NCBI RefSeq assembly: GCF_032854445.1
Contig: NC_088295.1
Coordinates: forward strand, 2,856,501 to 2,920,500
Source of the DNA: Liolophura sinensis
Taxonomy: Eukaryota; Mollusca; Polyplacophora; Chitonida; Chitonidae
Reading direction: 5' to 3'
DNA: 64,000 nucleotides
Made by a program: the position numbers and the translations under genes. Shown piece after piece: positions 34,974 to 49,900 of the stretch (position 1 is the first letter of the stretch; each line of letters opens with the position of its first letter). The notes beneath the pieces were generated by a model, which searched no databases, was not told the origin of the DNA, and was given only the letters and a program-made list of their open reading frames with translations.

Positions 34974-37900
34974 GTAGGCACACATTTACCTGATGAGCTC
35001 AGGCATTATTGAGATTACCCATCACCTGTTATATTCTTCTTTTGCAGAAACAAGTGAGATGTTTGCTCTGCGATGTGTGCTTTGAAATGTGTCCTGTGAG
35101 GTGTGTGCTGTAAGATTTGTTCTATGAGATAGGTTTTGTGCTTTGAGATATGTTATGTTAGATTTTTGCTGTGAGATATGTTATTCCTGATTTGTGCTGA
35201 GAGTTATGTTATGTTGGTTTGTGCTGTGAGATGTGAGGTGTGTTATGTTAGATTTGTGCTGAGAGGTTTGTGCTCTGAGATGTATACTGTGAGATGTGTG
35301 CTGTGAGGTTTGTACTGTAAGATATGTTATGTTAGATTTGTGCTGTGAGATGTGTGCTGTGAGGTTTGTACTGTAAGATATGTTATGTTAGATTTGTGCT
35401 GTGAGATGTGTGCTGTGAGGTTTGTACTGTAAGATATGTTATGTTAGATGTGTACTGTGAGATGTGTGCTGTGAGGTTTGTACTGTAAGATATGTTATAT
35501 TAGATTTGTGCTGTGAGATGTGTGTTGTGAGGTTTGTACAAGAGGCCTGGGGCAGACATCAGTTCTACACAGATAGTACCATTATTATCTGTGTACAGAT
35601 ACACAGATACAGAGGTGTATACAGTCTGGTCTGGGGTGGTGTATACAGTCTGGTCTGGGGGGGTGTATACAGCCTGGGTTAGGTGTATACAGTCAGGGTG
35701 AGGTGTATACAGTCTGGTCTGGGGTGAGGTGTATACAGTCTGGTCCAAGGTAAGGTGTATACAGTCTGGTCTGGGGTGGTGTATACAGTTTGGTCTTGGG
35801 GGGGGGTGTATACAGTCTGGTCTGGGGTGAAGTGTATACAGTCTGGTCTGCGGTGGGGTGTATACAATCAGGTTGAGGTGTATACAGTCTGGGGTGAGGT
35901 GTATACAGTCAGGGTGAGGTGTATACAATCTGGTCTGGGGTAAGGTGTGTACAGTCTTGTCTGGGGTGAGGCGTATACAGTCCTGCCTTGGGTGAGATGT
36001 ATACAGTCAGGGTGAGGTGTATACAGTCTGGGTGATGTGTGTACAGTCAGGGTGAGGTGTATACAGTCAGGGGTGGAGTGAGGTGTACACAGTCTGTGGT
36101 GAGTGTATAGTCTGTGGTGGGTGTATACAGACTGGGTGAGGTGTATACATTCTGGTCTGGGGTGAGGTGTATACAGTCTGGGTTGGGATGTATACAGCCT
36201 GGGGTGAGGTGGGGTATATACAGACTAGGCTTAGGTGTGTAGGGCTTGGGGCTGTGTGTGTGTACAGTCTGAAGTGGAGTGTATACAGACTGGGGTAAGG
36301 TGTATAGGGCCTGGGGTTGTGTGTATATACAGTCTGAAGTAGAGTGTATACAGACTGGGGTGAGGTGTATAGGGCCTGGGATTGTGTGTGTGTATTGTCT
36401 GGGGTGAGGTGGGGTATATACAGACTGGGCTTAGGTGTGTAGGGCCTGGGGTTGTGTGTGTATACAGACTGGGTTGATGTTTATACGGCCTGGGAGTAGG
36501 GTGTATACAGTCTGAGGTGGGGTGTATACAGACGGGGTGAGGTGTATAGGGCCTGGGGTTGTGTGTGTATACTGTCTGGGTTGAGGTGGGGTATATACAG
36601 ACTGGGCTTAGGTGTCTAGGGCCTGGGGCTGTGTGTGTATACTGTCTGAAGTGGAGTGTATACAGACTGGGGTGAGGTGTATAGGGCCTGGGGTTGTGTG
36701 TGTATGCAGTGGGGTGTATACAGACTGGGTTGATGTTTATAGGGCCTGGAGTAGGGTGTATACAGTCTGAGGTGGGGTGTATACAGACTCGGGTGAGGTG
36801 TATAGGGCCTGAGTTGTATATACAGTCTGAGGTGGAGCTAATACAGACTGGGGTGAGGTGTATAGGGCCTGGGGTTGTGTGTATATACAGTCTGAAGGGG
36901 AGTGTGTACAGACTGGGGTGAGGTGTATAGGGCCTGAGTTGTATATACTGTCTGAGATGGGGTGTGTACAGACTGGGGTGAGGTGTATAGGGCCTGAGTT
37001 GTATATACAGTCTGAGGTGGGTTGTGTACAGACTGGGTTGAGGTATATAGGGCCTGAATTGTATTTACTGTCTGAGGTAGGGTGTATACAGACTGGGGTG
37101 AGGTGTAGAGGGTCTGGGACTGTGTATGTATATAGACCCAGTATTCATGAGACAACACTTACATTGTTGATTATCACTTTTTTGTGTAAAGTAACCATTC
37201 TCCATGATGTGTGGAGTAAAACAAAGCTGAGGTGTGTAGATGCTCACAGAGCCTTTGTTCCTCATTCTGCAAACATACCCCCTCACCCCCCCCCCCCCCC
37301 ATCCCCCCCCACCCCTTCCCAGTCAATGGCTCCAAATTCCAACTCACTCGGTTTGTGCAGAGCTGAACCTGTGACTGACAAAGGGCAGATTGTCATGTAA
37401 TGGGCCAGTAAGAGAGTCTCAGGAATCTGCCTCTGGCCCTGTCTGTTTACTTGTTTACAGGTGAAAGGGAATCCAGTTACACTTTATGGTTTTGCCAGCA
37501 AGAATCTCTCAGGGCTAATAATAGTATAAGTTATCTGTACCCTGATGTCTGCCCCAGGCCTCTTGTACAGTAAATACACTAATACCATGTTAATGGTACA
37601 AACTGTGTAGAACTGATGTCTGCCCCAGGCCTCTTGTACAGTAAATATCCTAATACCATGTTAATGATACAAATTGTCTGTGTAGAACTGATGTCTGCCC
37701 CAGGCCTCTTTTACAGTAAATACCCTAATACCATGTTAATGGTACAAATTGTCTGTGTAGAACTGATGTCTGCCCCAGGCCTCTTTTACAGTAAATACCC
37801 TAATACCATGTTAATGGTACAAATTGTCTGTGTAGAACTGATGTCTGGCCCAGGCCTCTTGTACAGTAAATACCCTAATACCATGTTAATGGTACAAACT

Positions 37901-40900
37901 GTCTGTGTAGAACTGATGTCTTCCCCAGGCCTCTTGTACAGTAAATACCCTAATACCATGTTAATGGTACAAACTGTCTAGAACTGATGTCTGCCCCAGG
38001 CCTCTTGTACAGTAAATACCCTAATACCATGTTAATGGTACAAACTGTCTGTGTAGAACTGATGTCTGCCCCAGGCCTCTTGTACAGTAAATACCCTATT
38101 ACCATGTTAATGTTATATGCTAGTAATGAGTATAGGTTTAAGACCGCTCTAGTTTTCAGACCACTCTAGTTTTCAGACCACTCTAGTTTTTAGACCGCTC
38201 TAGTTTTTAGACCGCTCTAGTTTTCAGACCGCTCTAGTTTTCAGACCGCTCTTGATTTCAGACCACTCTAGTTTTACGACCGCTCTAGTTTTCAGACCAC
38301 TCTAGTTTTAAGACAACTCTAGTTTTTAGACCGCTCTAGTTTTCAGACCACTCTAGTTTTCAGACCACTCTAGTTTTTAGACCACTCTAGTTTTCAGACC
38401 GCCCTAGTTTTTAGACCACTCTAGTTTTCAGACCACTCTAGTTTTAAGACCGCTCTAGTTTTTAGACCACTCTAGTTTTCAGACCACTCTAGTTTTAAGA
38501 CCGTTCTAGTTTTCAGACCACTCTAGTTTTAAGACCGCTCTAGTTTTTAGGCTAGTTTTAAGATTGCTCTATGAAAAGGCCTTACACCTCTTACAAGTCT
38601 TATATAATTCCCACAATGCATTTGCACTCACATGTGCATTTCCTGTGATATAATTGACCACTCTAGCACTGTCAGCTTCTCCCATAAAAATCTGAGGTTT
38701 TAGATGTTTTTTGCCTGCAGATTTGTGCAAGCATCTTATCATTTTCCCTGACAAGGTAGTCATAGAATGGTGAATAATAACACATGTAAATGTGCTTGAG
38801 ATGCTTGGAACATCTGACCATAGTGGGGATGCACTTAAAACATGTAAATTAGTTTGAGATGCTTGGAGCATCAGGCCATAGAGGGAATACACTTAAAAGG
38901 TGTAAATGTGCTTGAGATGCTTGGAACATCTGACCATAGTGGGGATGCACTTAAAACATGTAAATTAGTTTGTGATGCTTGGAGCATCAAGCCATAGTGG
39001 GAATACACTTAAAAGGTGTAAATGTGCTTGAGATGCTTGGAGCATCAGGCCATAGTGGGAATACACTTAAAAGGTGTAAATGTGTTTGAGATGCTGGGAG
39101 CATCAGGCCATAGTTGGAATACACTTGACATATTGATAGACTATAACATTACAGTTGATCTGTTTTAATTTCTTTCTGCCAAAATTATTCATTCATTTCC
39201 TTCTGCTTTGGTAGGATTGGTATTTTTGATATATTTAATTAAAGTATGGTGTGCAAACAAGCCGTCCTTCATTTTCATCCAGTTTTACTCAGCTGAAAAT
39301 ATGATTAATTGAGTAGAGAGTCATGCTTCCTGTTACATGAATGTCTGCTGTACAAACAAAATACCACCCACATCAAAGCCAGATACAGGCACTGGGATGT
39401 ATTGATTTGTTACTGATATCTAACTCATGGAAGTTATTTCTCTGAAGTGACAGTGAAAGTTTTATGAACCAGGAACAGAAATTCATTGTTCTCAGGAAGT
39501 ATGGTGGGGGTACAGCCTTAAATTATATTGATGATCGACTGGAGGAAATTCATGATACTAATGATCGACTGGAGGAAATTCATGATACTGATGATCGACT
39601 GGAGGAAATTCATGATACTGATGATCGACTGGAGGAAATTCATGATACTGATGATCGACTGGAGGAAATTCATGATTGCTATGTGGATATTAACCACAAT
39701 ATAACCCCTCTGGGATGAGATTTTTTTAATTTCACATATTGGTTTTCAATTTTCTTAGTTTTCCTCTTGCTAAAAGGTGAAAATTGTTTAAATTCAAATG
39801 GCACGGATCTCATCACAACAGAACAACCGTGATCAAATTAGCACACAGATGGGGACAGTGGCCTTTGAAATTTCTGACTTTCACGGCTAATAAAACGGCA
39901 AGCTTTCAGAGTAAAACTTTTTACTTGACGTTTTCAGTTTCTCCATTGTGCATTGGACATGATTTCTAATGCACAATTTCAATGACACAGATATATAATG
40001 TGGCAAATATTCTGCCCCTAGGTTGAAACATAGGCTGTTGTGAAAATTAGCACCCATCTCTCGTGCGACATTTCTGTTTAAAAAATGGCGGCCTTCTGAA
40101 ATGTGAAAGTGGCTTATTCTTTGAGCATGGATTTTTCCATTCTTGTGATTCTTCAGTGTTTTCGCATGTTTGCAAGGTCTTTATTCAAGCATATTCTGTG
40201 TAGACTGATAAAATTATAGTTTTTGCGAAGCCCTGAAATGGGCCAACCAAACCAATGCAATTTTGTCTCAAAAATAAAAATGTGCATAAATAGCGCTAGA
40301 AGTTGCTCTTTCATTGCCGAAAAGTTTAAAGACTTAGGGTGTGGATTGAAAAACAGATGATTTTATCCTGACATATTTGATTTGTGTGTGTATCTCTTGT
40401 CATGAAGTGTAGATATATCCTGAGGGACATCACTCACACTGTAACCACTGCTGTAGATATCGTATTGCAAAGGTGTACGTGCATGTAACAAATACGACAA
40501 ATACTAGCCTTTAGAATGAGATGAAAGCTGCTGTCACTTTAGCCCTGATCTAGTTGTAATCAACAATCTACAATTCTGCATCGGATCTGTTCTATTGTGA
40601 TGACACCTGCCAGTCTTTGAACACCGTGGATATCTGATGTAGTATCATCTGGCTGTGAGCATGACCATGGCTAAATTGTTTGTGGGTACCATTAGGTAGT
40701 ACGTTATTTGTGGGTATCATTCGGTAGAATGTTATTTGTGGGTACCATTAGGTAGTACGTTATTTGTGGGTACCATTAGGTAGTACGTTATTTGTGGGTA
40801 CCATTAGGTAGTACGCTATTTGTGGGTATCATTCGGTAGTATGTTATTTGTCGGTACCATTAGGTAATACGTTATTTGTGGGTATCATTCGGTAGAATGT

Positions 40901-43900
40901 TATTTGTGGGTACCATTAGGTAGTACGTTATTTGTGGGTACCATTAGGTAGTACGTTATTTGTGGGTACCATTAGGTAGTGCATTATTTGTGGGTACCAT
41001 TAGGTAGTACGTTATTTGTGGGTACCATTAGGTAATACGTTATTTGTGGGTACCATTAGGTAGTACGTTATTTGTGGGTACCATTAGGTAATACGTTATT
41101 TGTGGGTACCATTAGGTAGTGCATTATTTGTGGGTACCATTAGGTAATACGTTATTTGTGGGTACCATTAGGTAGTACGTTATTTGTGGGTACCATTAGG
41201 TAGTGCATTATTTGTGGGTACCATTAGGTAATACGTTATTTGTGGGTACCATTAGGTAGTACGTTATTTGTGGGTACCATTAGGTAATACGTTATTTGTG
41301 GGTACCATTAGGTAGTACGTTATCTGTGGGTACCTTTAGGTACTATGTTATTTGTGGGTACCATTAGGTAGTACGTTATTTGTGGGTACCATTAGGTAAT
41401 ACGTTATTTGTGGGTACCATTAGGTAGTACGTTATTTGTGGGTACCATTAGGTAATACGTTATTTGTGGGTACCATTAGGTAGTGCATTATTTGTGGGTA
41501 CCATTAGGTAGTACGTTATTTGTGGGTACCATTAGGTAATATGTTATTTGTGGGTACCATTAGGTAGTACGTTATTTGTCGGTACCATTAGGTAGTACGT
41601 TATTTAGGGGTACCATTAAGTAGTATGTTATTTGTGGGTACCATTAGGTAATACGTTATTTGTGGGTACCATTAGGTAGTGCGTTATTTGTGGGTACCAT
41701 TAGGTAATACGTTATTTGTGGGTACCATTAGGTAGTACGTTATTTGTGGGTACCATTAGGTAATACGTTATTTGTGGGTACCATTAGGTAATACGTTATT
41801 TGTGGGTACCATTAGGTAGTACGTTATTTGTGGGTACCATTAGGTAGTACATTATTGGTGGGTACCATTAGGTAATACGTTATTTGTGGGTACCATTAGG
41901 TAGTACGTTATTTGTGGGTACCATTAGGTAATATGTTATTTGTGGGTACCATTAGGTAGTACGTTATTTGTGGGTACCATTAGGTAGTACGTTATTTAGG
42001 GGTACCATTAAGTAGTATGTTATTTGTGGGTACCGTTAAGTAGTACGTTATCTGTGGGTACCTTTAGGTACTATGTTATTTGTGGGTACCATTAGGTAGT
42101 ATGTTATTTGTGGGTACCATTAGGTAGTATGTTATTTGTGGGTACCATTAGGTAGTACATTATTTGTCGGTACCATTAGGTAGTATGTTATTTGTGGGTA
42201 CCATTAGGTAGTACATTATTGGTGGGTACCATTAGGTAGTATAGTATTTGTGGGTACTATTAAGTAGTACGCTATTTGTGAGTACCATTAGGTAGTGCGC
42301 TGTTTGTGGGTACCATTAGGTAGTACGTTATTTGTGGGTACCATTAGGTAGTGCGTTATTTGTGGGTACCATTAAGTAGTTCGTTATTTTTGGACACCAT
42401 TAAGTGGTATGTTAATTTTGGGTACCATCAAGTGGTATGTTATTTGTGGGTACCATTAAGTAGTGTGTTATTTGTGGGTACCATTAAGTGGTATGTATTT
42501 GTGGGTACCATTGAGTAGTTCGTTATTTGTGCATACCATTAAGTGGTACGTTATTTGTGGGTACCATTAAGTGGTATGTTATTTGTGGGTACCATTAAGT
42601 AGTGCATTATTTTTGGGTACCATTAAGTGGTATGTATTTGTTGGTACCATTAAGTAGTTTGTTATTTGTGGGTACCATTAAGTGGTACGTTATTTGTGGG
42701 TACTATTAAGTGGTATGTTATTTGTGGGTACCATTAAGTAGTGCGTTATTTGTGGGTACCATTAAGTAGTGCGTTATTTGTAGGTACCATTAAGTGGTAT
42801 GTTTTTTGTGGGTACCATTAGGTAGTACATGTATGTTATTTGTGGGTACGATTTTAATTGTAGAAATATGTTGTCAGTTGATAAGTATATTGCTTTTTAC
42901 ACCATATATGTTTTAGGTGGGTGAAGAGATGTTGATAGTATTTGAAGAAACTGCAGCCAAACCAGTTGCTATCCAGTGTGAGGCTGACCTTTCACGAGAG
43001 GTCGTTGCTAAGGAGGAGAACAGTTGCACCTTCTCTTTCACTCTGCCACCAGGTAAGGCTATGGGAAGCACTTCATTCTTTAAAACTGTTTAGAGAGGAA
43101 TTCCTGTATTTTTGTATCAAGTACAAAGACAAGTAAGTTAATTAAGTTGTTTAGTCTCTTCTATGGAATACCCACATATAGAGGACGATTATAGTGAGCA
43201 AATACCTGGCAAATGGTGATTTGTGAGTGTTGTAATCTGTTGTTATGCGTGTGTGCATGTAGCTAACATATGGTTTGTGCATGTGTTGTAATCTGTCGTT
43301 ATGCGTGTGTGCATGTAGCTAACATATGGTTTGTGCATGTGCTGTAATCTGTCATTATGCGTGCGTGCATATAGCTAACATATGGTTTGTGCATGTGTTG
43401 TAATCTGTCATTATGCGTGTGTGCATGTAGCTAACATATGGTTTGTGCTGTAACTGTAGCCTAGCTTACATGTAGATACAAAGCATATGTGTACATGTAT
43501 ATGTCAGCAGTTCTGACTTGTTCTTCGATGGATTGTGAAACGAGCTAGGACATACTGCAAATCCTTCCCCATCAGAATCAGGAGAGAAATCTACCTACAG
43601 GCTTTTAATCGTCTATTTACCTGCACCATTACAGCTTGATTTCTTGGTGTGTTGAAATCTTGGACAGCAGTCAAAGTCAATAAACTGGAGCCCTATATTA
43701 GCACTGGATTTCTTCTTCCTGGTTCAGTTCATATGCTGCACACACCTAGGAATTCTGAGCTATACACAAAGGCCTGTCTGTACTTGTATCTAATTTCTAT
43801 ATGAGTGATCATGATAGGTGAGAACAGAAAACTTAGCTTTTGTGAATGCTATGCTCATGTCTCTATAGTACATGATCATGAGAGGAACTGGGCCCAGTTG

Positions 43901-46900
43901 TTCAAAGCCGGTTAAAGATTATATATCAGATTTTACTTCAAGACAAGTCTTCAGTTTTGTACTTAGCCTGAAAACAATTGTGTACTAGTATATCAAATAT
44001 GAACTAAAACTGCTAGTGTTTTACTTTCATGTTGGAGATCTATATTGGCTATAATTTTATATTTTATTTATGACTTAATATCAGTATTAGCAAATAGACT
44101 TTTGTACAACTGGGCACTGGTAATCAGCTGTGTCCGGGCAGTGGTAGTCAGCCGTCTGGGCACTGGTAGTCAGGTGTGTCTGTGCACTGGTAGTCAGCTG
44201 TTTGGGCACTGGTTGTCAGCTGTGTCTAGGCACTGGTTGTCAGCTGTGTCTGGGCACTGGTAGTCAGCTGTGTCTGGGCACTGGTAGTCAGGTGTGTCTG
44301 GGCACTGGTTGTCAGCTGTGTCTGGGCACTGGTAGTCAGCTGTGTCTAGGCACTGGTAGTCAGCTGTGTCTGGGCACTGGTAGTCAGCTTTTTGGGCACT
44401 GGTAGTCAGGTGTGTCTGGGCACTGGTTGTCAGGTATGTCTGGGCACTGGTTGTCAGCTGTGTCTGGGCACTGGTAGTCAGCTGTCTGGGCACTGGTAGT
44501 CAGGTGTGTCTGTGCACTGGTAGTCAGCTGTGTCTGGGCACTGGTAGTCAACTGTCTAGGCACTGGTAGTCAGGTATGTCTAGGCACTGGTAGTCAGCTG
44601 TGTCTGGGCACAAACATATCATGAATTGTTTAATATTAGGCAAAGAATTGATGCAATTACAAACAAAGCAAAAGAATGCATGGGTGACAACATGTACATG
44701 TGCTGTACATCAGTGCTGTACAAGTGTGTAGATTAATGCTGTACATGTATGTACATTAACAGTGTACATGTATGTGGACAAAGGCTGTACATATATGTAG
44801 ACAAAGGCTGTACATATATGTAGATAAAGGCTGTATGTACATTAATGCTGTACATGTATGTAGATTAATGGTGTTCATGTGTGTGTAAATTAATGCTGTA
44901 CATGTATGTAGATTAACACTGTACATGTATGTAGATTAATGCTGTACATGTATGTACATTAACGTTAGACATGTATGTACATTAATGTTGTACATGTATG
45001 TAGACAGAGGCTGTACATGTATGTAGATGAAGGCTGTACATGTATGTACATTAATGTTGTACACATATATAGACAAAGGCTGTACATATATGTAGATGAA
45101 GGCTGTACATGTATGTAGACAAAGGCTGTACATATATGTAGATAAAGGCTGTACATGTATGCAGATAATGGCTATACGTAGATCAATGCTATACATTTAT
45201 GTGGATTAATGCTGTACATTATGTAGATTAATGCTCTACATGAATGTAGATTAGTGGTGTACATGTGTGTAGATTAATGCTGTACATATATGTAGATTAA
45301 TGTTGTACATGTATGTAGACAAAGGCTGTACATATATGTAGATAAAGGCTGTACATGTATGTAGATTAACACTGTATATGTATGTGGATCAATGCTGTAC
45401 ATGTATGTAGATTAATGCTCTACATGTATGTAGATTAACGGTGTACATGTATGTAGATTAACGGTGTACATGTATGTAGATTAACGGTGTACATGTATGT
45501 AGATTAATGCTCTACATGTATGTAGATTAACGGTGTACATGTGTGTAGATTAACGGTGTACATGTATGTAGATTAATGCTCTACATGTATGTAGATTAAC
45601 GGTGTACATGTATGTAGATTAATGCTCTAAATGTATGTAGATTAACGGTGTACATGTATGTAGATTAATGCTCTACATGTATGTTCATTAATGCTCTACA
45701 TGTATTTACATTAATTAATACTCACCAATAAATACCAAATACCTTAAAATGTCACCCTGTGGACACTCGGAACACTATAAATTTGGCAAATAGTCCTCTC
45801 TGCTATGTTCATACTCGCTACTGCTAAAGTCAAGTTGGAAAGCCACAGGTAGATCAGTTGTATTTGGTGTGTCCATGGTAAAGATAATGTTGAGTGATTG
45901 GTGATGAAGATGATGACATTTGGAACATGCTTACCTGTAGATATTTGTTGGTTTTACAGAATGGAAGAAAGAGGAATCACAAGTGGAGCTAACAGTGTAC
46001 TGTAATGCAATTCCTGTGGGTACGGCAACAGTACAGTTAGAGACCAAGTTGGATGCAGTCTCCCGGCTGCTGAAAGAGGCAATCAACCCTTTAGAGTTAC
46101 TCGGTGCAGCCCTGGGTGCCCCATGGGATCCAGCTCTCATGGATCTCAAACTCAAACAAATTTTACAGAGCAACTTCCCAGCTGGAAACTTTCAGGATGT
46201 ATTTGATGTGTCCAGTCAGAGACTGCCTCAAGGTGTGTTTAAAGATCCATTCCATTATACTTTGTATTTCCTTACCACATGCAATGTTAATCGGACGTGA
46301 AAGGATCTAAAACTAGAGATGCTCACTTCGTCACAAGACAGCCTTGGGCAACCTTATTTCAAAGTCTGGTCGTTCTCAGAGGCTCTCTCATTGGTTGATG
46401 GCACACGAGTGAATACAGTGGCAGGGGAGAAAAGTCAATCACAGCAGTTGTTTTGCGGCACCTTGCGGCAGCTATGTCTAGATAAAGAAGCATTTCTTAC
46501 TTTTAATTATGCTGAAGTACATGTTAAACTTGTAGTTGAGAGTTTCTCTGCGATGCATTAGGCCTACATGTACCAATCACACCACATACGCATACACATT
46601 CTTTGTTGGATCATTTTTGTCTGCTGTGTAACTATCACTGCAGACATGTAGGCTACTTGTGCATCTGTGCACACCCATGAATAACTTTCCAGTCTACTGC
46701 ATGTAAACTATCACTGCAGACATGTAGGCTACTTGTGCATCTGTGCACACCCATGAATAACTTTCCAGTCTACTGCATGTAATTTATGGCCTGCCTGCCT
46801 AATAATGTGAATGCCACATCTAGTGTCCCTTTTGACTTTAAGTTACAACATCTTTTTGTGTTCTTCAAAAGCAGGAAGCCAAACAATTCCATGTGTACCA

Positions 46901-49900
46901 TTTCATGTGTGTATCATTGCTTAGGAAGGGTCAACACTCACATTACATTCTGCAATATATCTTCATTAAAAAATCTCACATTTGTGACATATTCATGTAG
47001 TAATCATTACAAGTAGGCCCATATGTGCCACATGTAGGCTCACATGTGCTACATGTAGGCTCACATGTGCTACATGTAGGCTCACTTGTGCTACATGTAG
47101 GCTCACTTGTGCTACTTGTAGGCCCACATGTGCAACATGTAGGCTTACATGTGCTACATGTAGGTTCACATGTGCTACATGTAGGCCCACATGTGCTGCA
47201 TGTAGGCTCACTTGTGCTACATGTAGGCTCACATGTCCTACATGTAGGCTCACATGTGCTACATGTAGGCTCACTTGTGCTCCATGTAGGCCCATGTGTG
47301 CTACATGTAGGCTCACTTGTGCTCCATGTAGGCCCATGTGTGCTACATGTAGGCTCACTTGCCTAAGGTACTAAGCTTTGTCAGCATTATTATTGCTGCC
47401 CATCACATCTCCATGGATTTGTTTGTGCGGACACTCGGATTCTCACAACTGGCTGCAGTGGTATAGTGGGTAGGGCACCTGTCTCATAAACAATAGGTCC
47501 AAGGTTCAATCCTGAGTCATACCTCAACCATTAACATTTATAATCTGGTATGTTTAGCATGGCAGGCCAGTGAGGCAGCACTATGTGTAGAAATATGTCT
47601 GCATTGATTTTGGCCTTTTACAACAGGAATCACAGTTGTCATATAACTGAAATATTACTAAAAGTCACGTTAAACCTCAATGCAAACATTGAATTTAAAA
47701 GCTTGTACTAAACAGTGACGAAATTTTTGTTTTACTAAAATTATTATTTTATTCCTTGTTTTGAAGGCAGAAGAAGTAACAAAGAAACCCCAACAATTTT
47801 ACATTTTGCTGCAAAGTTTGGTTTGAAGGAGCTGTGTGCAGAGCTGTTGACATGCCCTGGGGCAGCTCAAGCCTTTACAGTGGAAAATGTCCATGGACTA
47901 CTGCCCAATGAAATTGCAGCTGCGCAGGGGCATGAGGAGCTGGAAAAATTCCTCACAGACTACATGGTGCGTAGTTGAAGTATGTAGATTAGTGCTGTAC
48001 ATGTATGTACATTAGTGCATAACATATTCTCCATATATTACATGTTAGGTAGTTCACTGACTTCACATTCTTCACATGTTACATGTCAGGTAGTTCACTG
48101 ATTTCACATTCTTCACATATTACATGTTAGGTAGTTCACTGATTTCACATATTACATGTCAGGTAGCTCATTGATTTCACATTCTCCACATGTTACATGT
48201 CAGGTAGTTCACTGACTTCACATTCTTCACATGTTACATGTCAGGTAGTTCACTGACTTCACATTCTTCACATGTTACATGTCAGATAGTTCACTGATTT
48301 CACATTCTCCACATGTTACATGTCAGGTAGTTCACTGACTTCACATTCTTCACATGTTACATGTCAGATAGTTCACTGATTTCACATTCTCCACATGTTA
48401 CATGTCAGGTAGTTCACTGACTTCACATTCTTCACATGTTACATGTCAGATAGTTCACTGTTTGCATATTCTTCCCATGTTACATGTCAATAGTTCACGG
48501 ATTTGACATTCTTCACATATTACATGTCAGGTAGTTCACTGATTTCACATTCTTCACATGTTACATGTCAGGTAGTTCACTGATTTCACATTCTCCACAT
48601 ATTACATGTTAGGTAGTTCACTGATTTCACATTCTTCACATATTACATGTTAGGTAGTTCACTGATTTCACATATTACATGTCAGGTAGCTCATTGATTT
48701 CACATTCTCCACATATTACATGTCAGGTAGTTCACTGACTTCACATTCTTCACATGTTACATGTCAGGTAGTTCACTGATTTCACATTCTCCACATGTTA
48801 CATGTCAGGTAGTTCACTGACTTCACATTCTTCACATGTTACATGTCAGATAGTTCACTGTTTGCATATTCTTCCCATGTTACATGTCAATAGTTCACGG
48901 ATTTGACATTCTTCACATATTACATGTCAGGTAGTTCACTGATTTCACATTCTTCACATGTTACATGTCAGGTAGTTCACTGATTTCACATTCTCCACAT
49001 ATTACATGTTAGGTAGTTCACTGATTTCACATTCTTCACATATTACATGTTAGGTAGTTCACTGATTTCACATATTACATGTCAGGTAGCTCATTGATTT
49101 CACATTCTCCACATATTACATGTCAGATAGTTCACTGACTTCACATTCTTCACATGTTACATGTCAGGTAGTTCACTGATTTCACATTCTCCACATGTTA
49201 CATGTCAGGTAGTTCACTGACTTCACATTCATCACATGTTACATGTCAGATAGTTCACTGTTTGCATATTCTTCACATGTTACATGTCAGTAGTTCACAG
49301 ATTTGACATTCTTCACATATTACATGTCAGGTAGTTCACTGATTTCACATTCTTCAAATGTAACATGTCAGGTAGTTCACTGATTACACATTCTTCATGT
49401 ATATTTAATGTCAGGTAGTTCATGCTGTAGTTTTAACATTTTTCACACATTTCATGTGAGTTAATCCATTCCATATTCTTCACATATTACATTGGATATT
49501 TTCCCCATACATGTATAACATTTACCTGCAGGACAGGTATGGTTTTGTGATATTTGACTACTTTTCATCATACAATTCATCCCATTTAAGAACAACTTAT
49601 TCCTTCAGACACTATTAGATCACATCTCACACACATTTTAGGTACATGAAACACCTGGTCTGCCAGCAAGCTGTGGATGGCTGTGGGTTTGTTCGGTTTC
49701 TTCACACATTAATACTAGCCACCATGGTATAAGCGAAATATTCTTGATTACGAAATCACCAATCAAGTAAATAAATAAGTAAATATTTGAACCATGAACC
49801 ATGGGAAATTGTTGTTCAGGTTATGAAATACCAGCGAGGAAATTTGGCAGAGTATAGTCCCACAGATGATTTCATTCTGATTAGTAGGAATTTTGCTCTA

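Noticed and set aside
47451-47525. Functional tRNA gene
   Set aside because: A- and B-box-like motifs are present, but no 7-bp acceptor stem pairs and the homology continues into a SINE body and tail.
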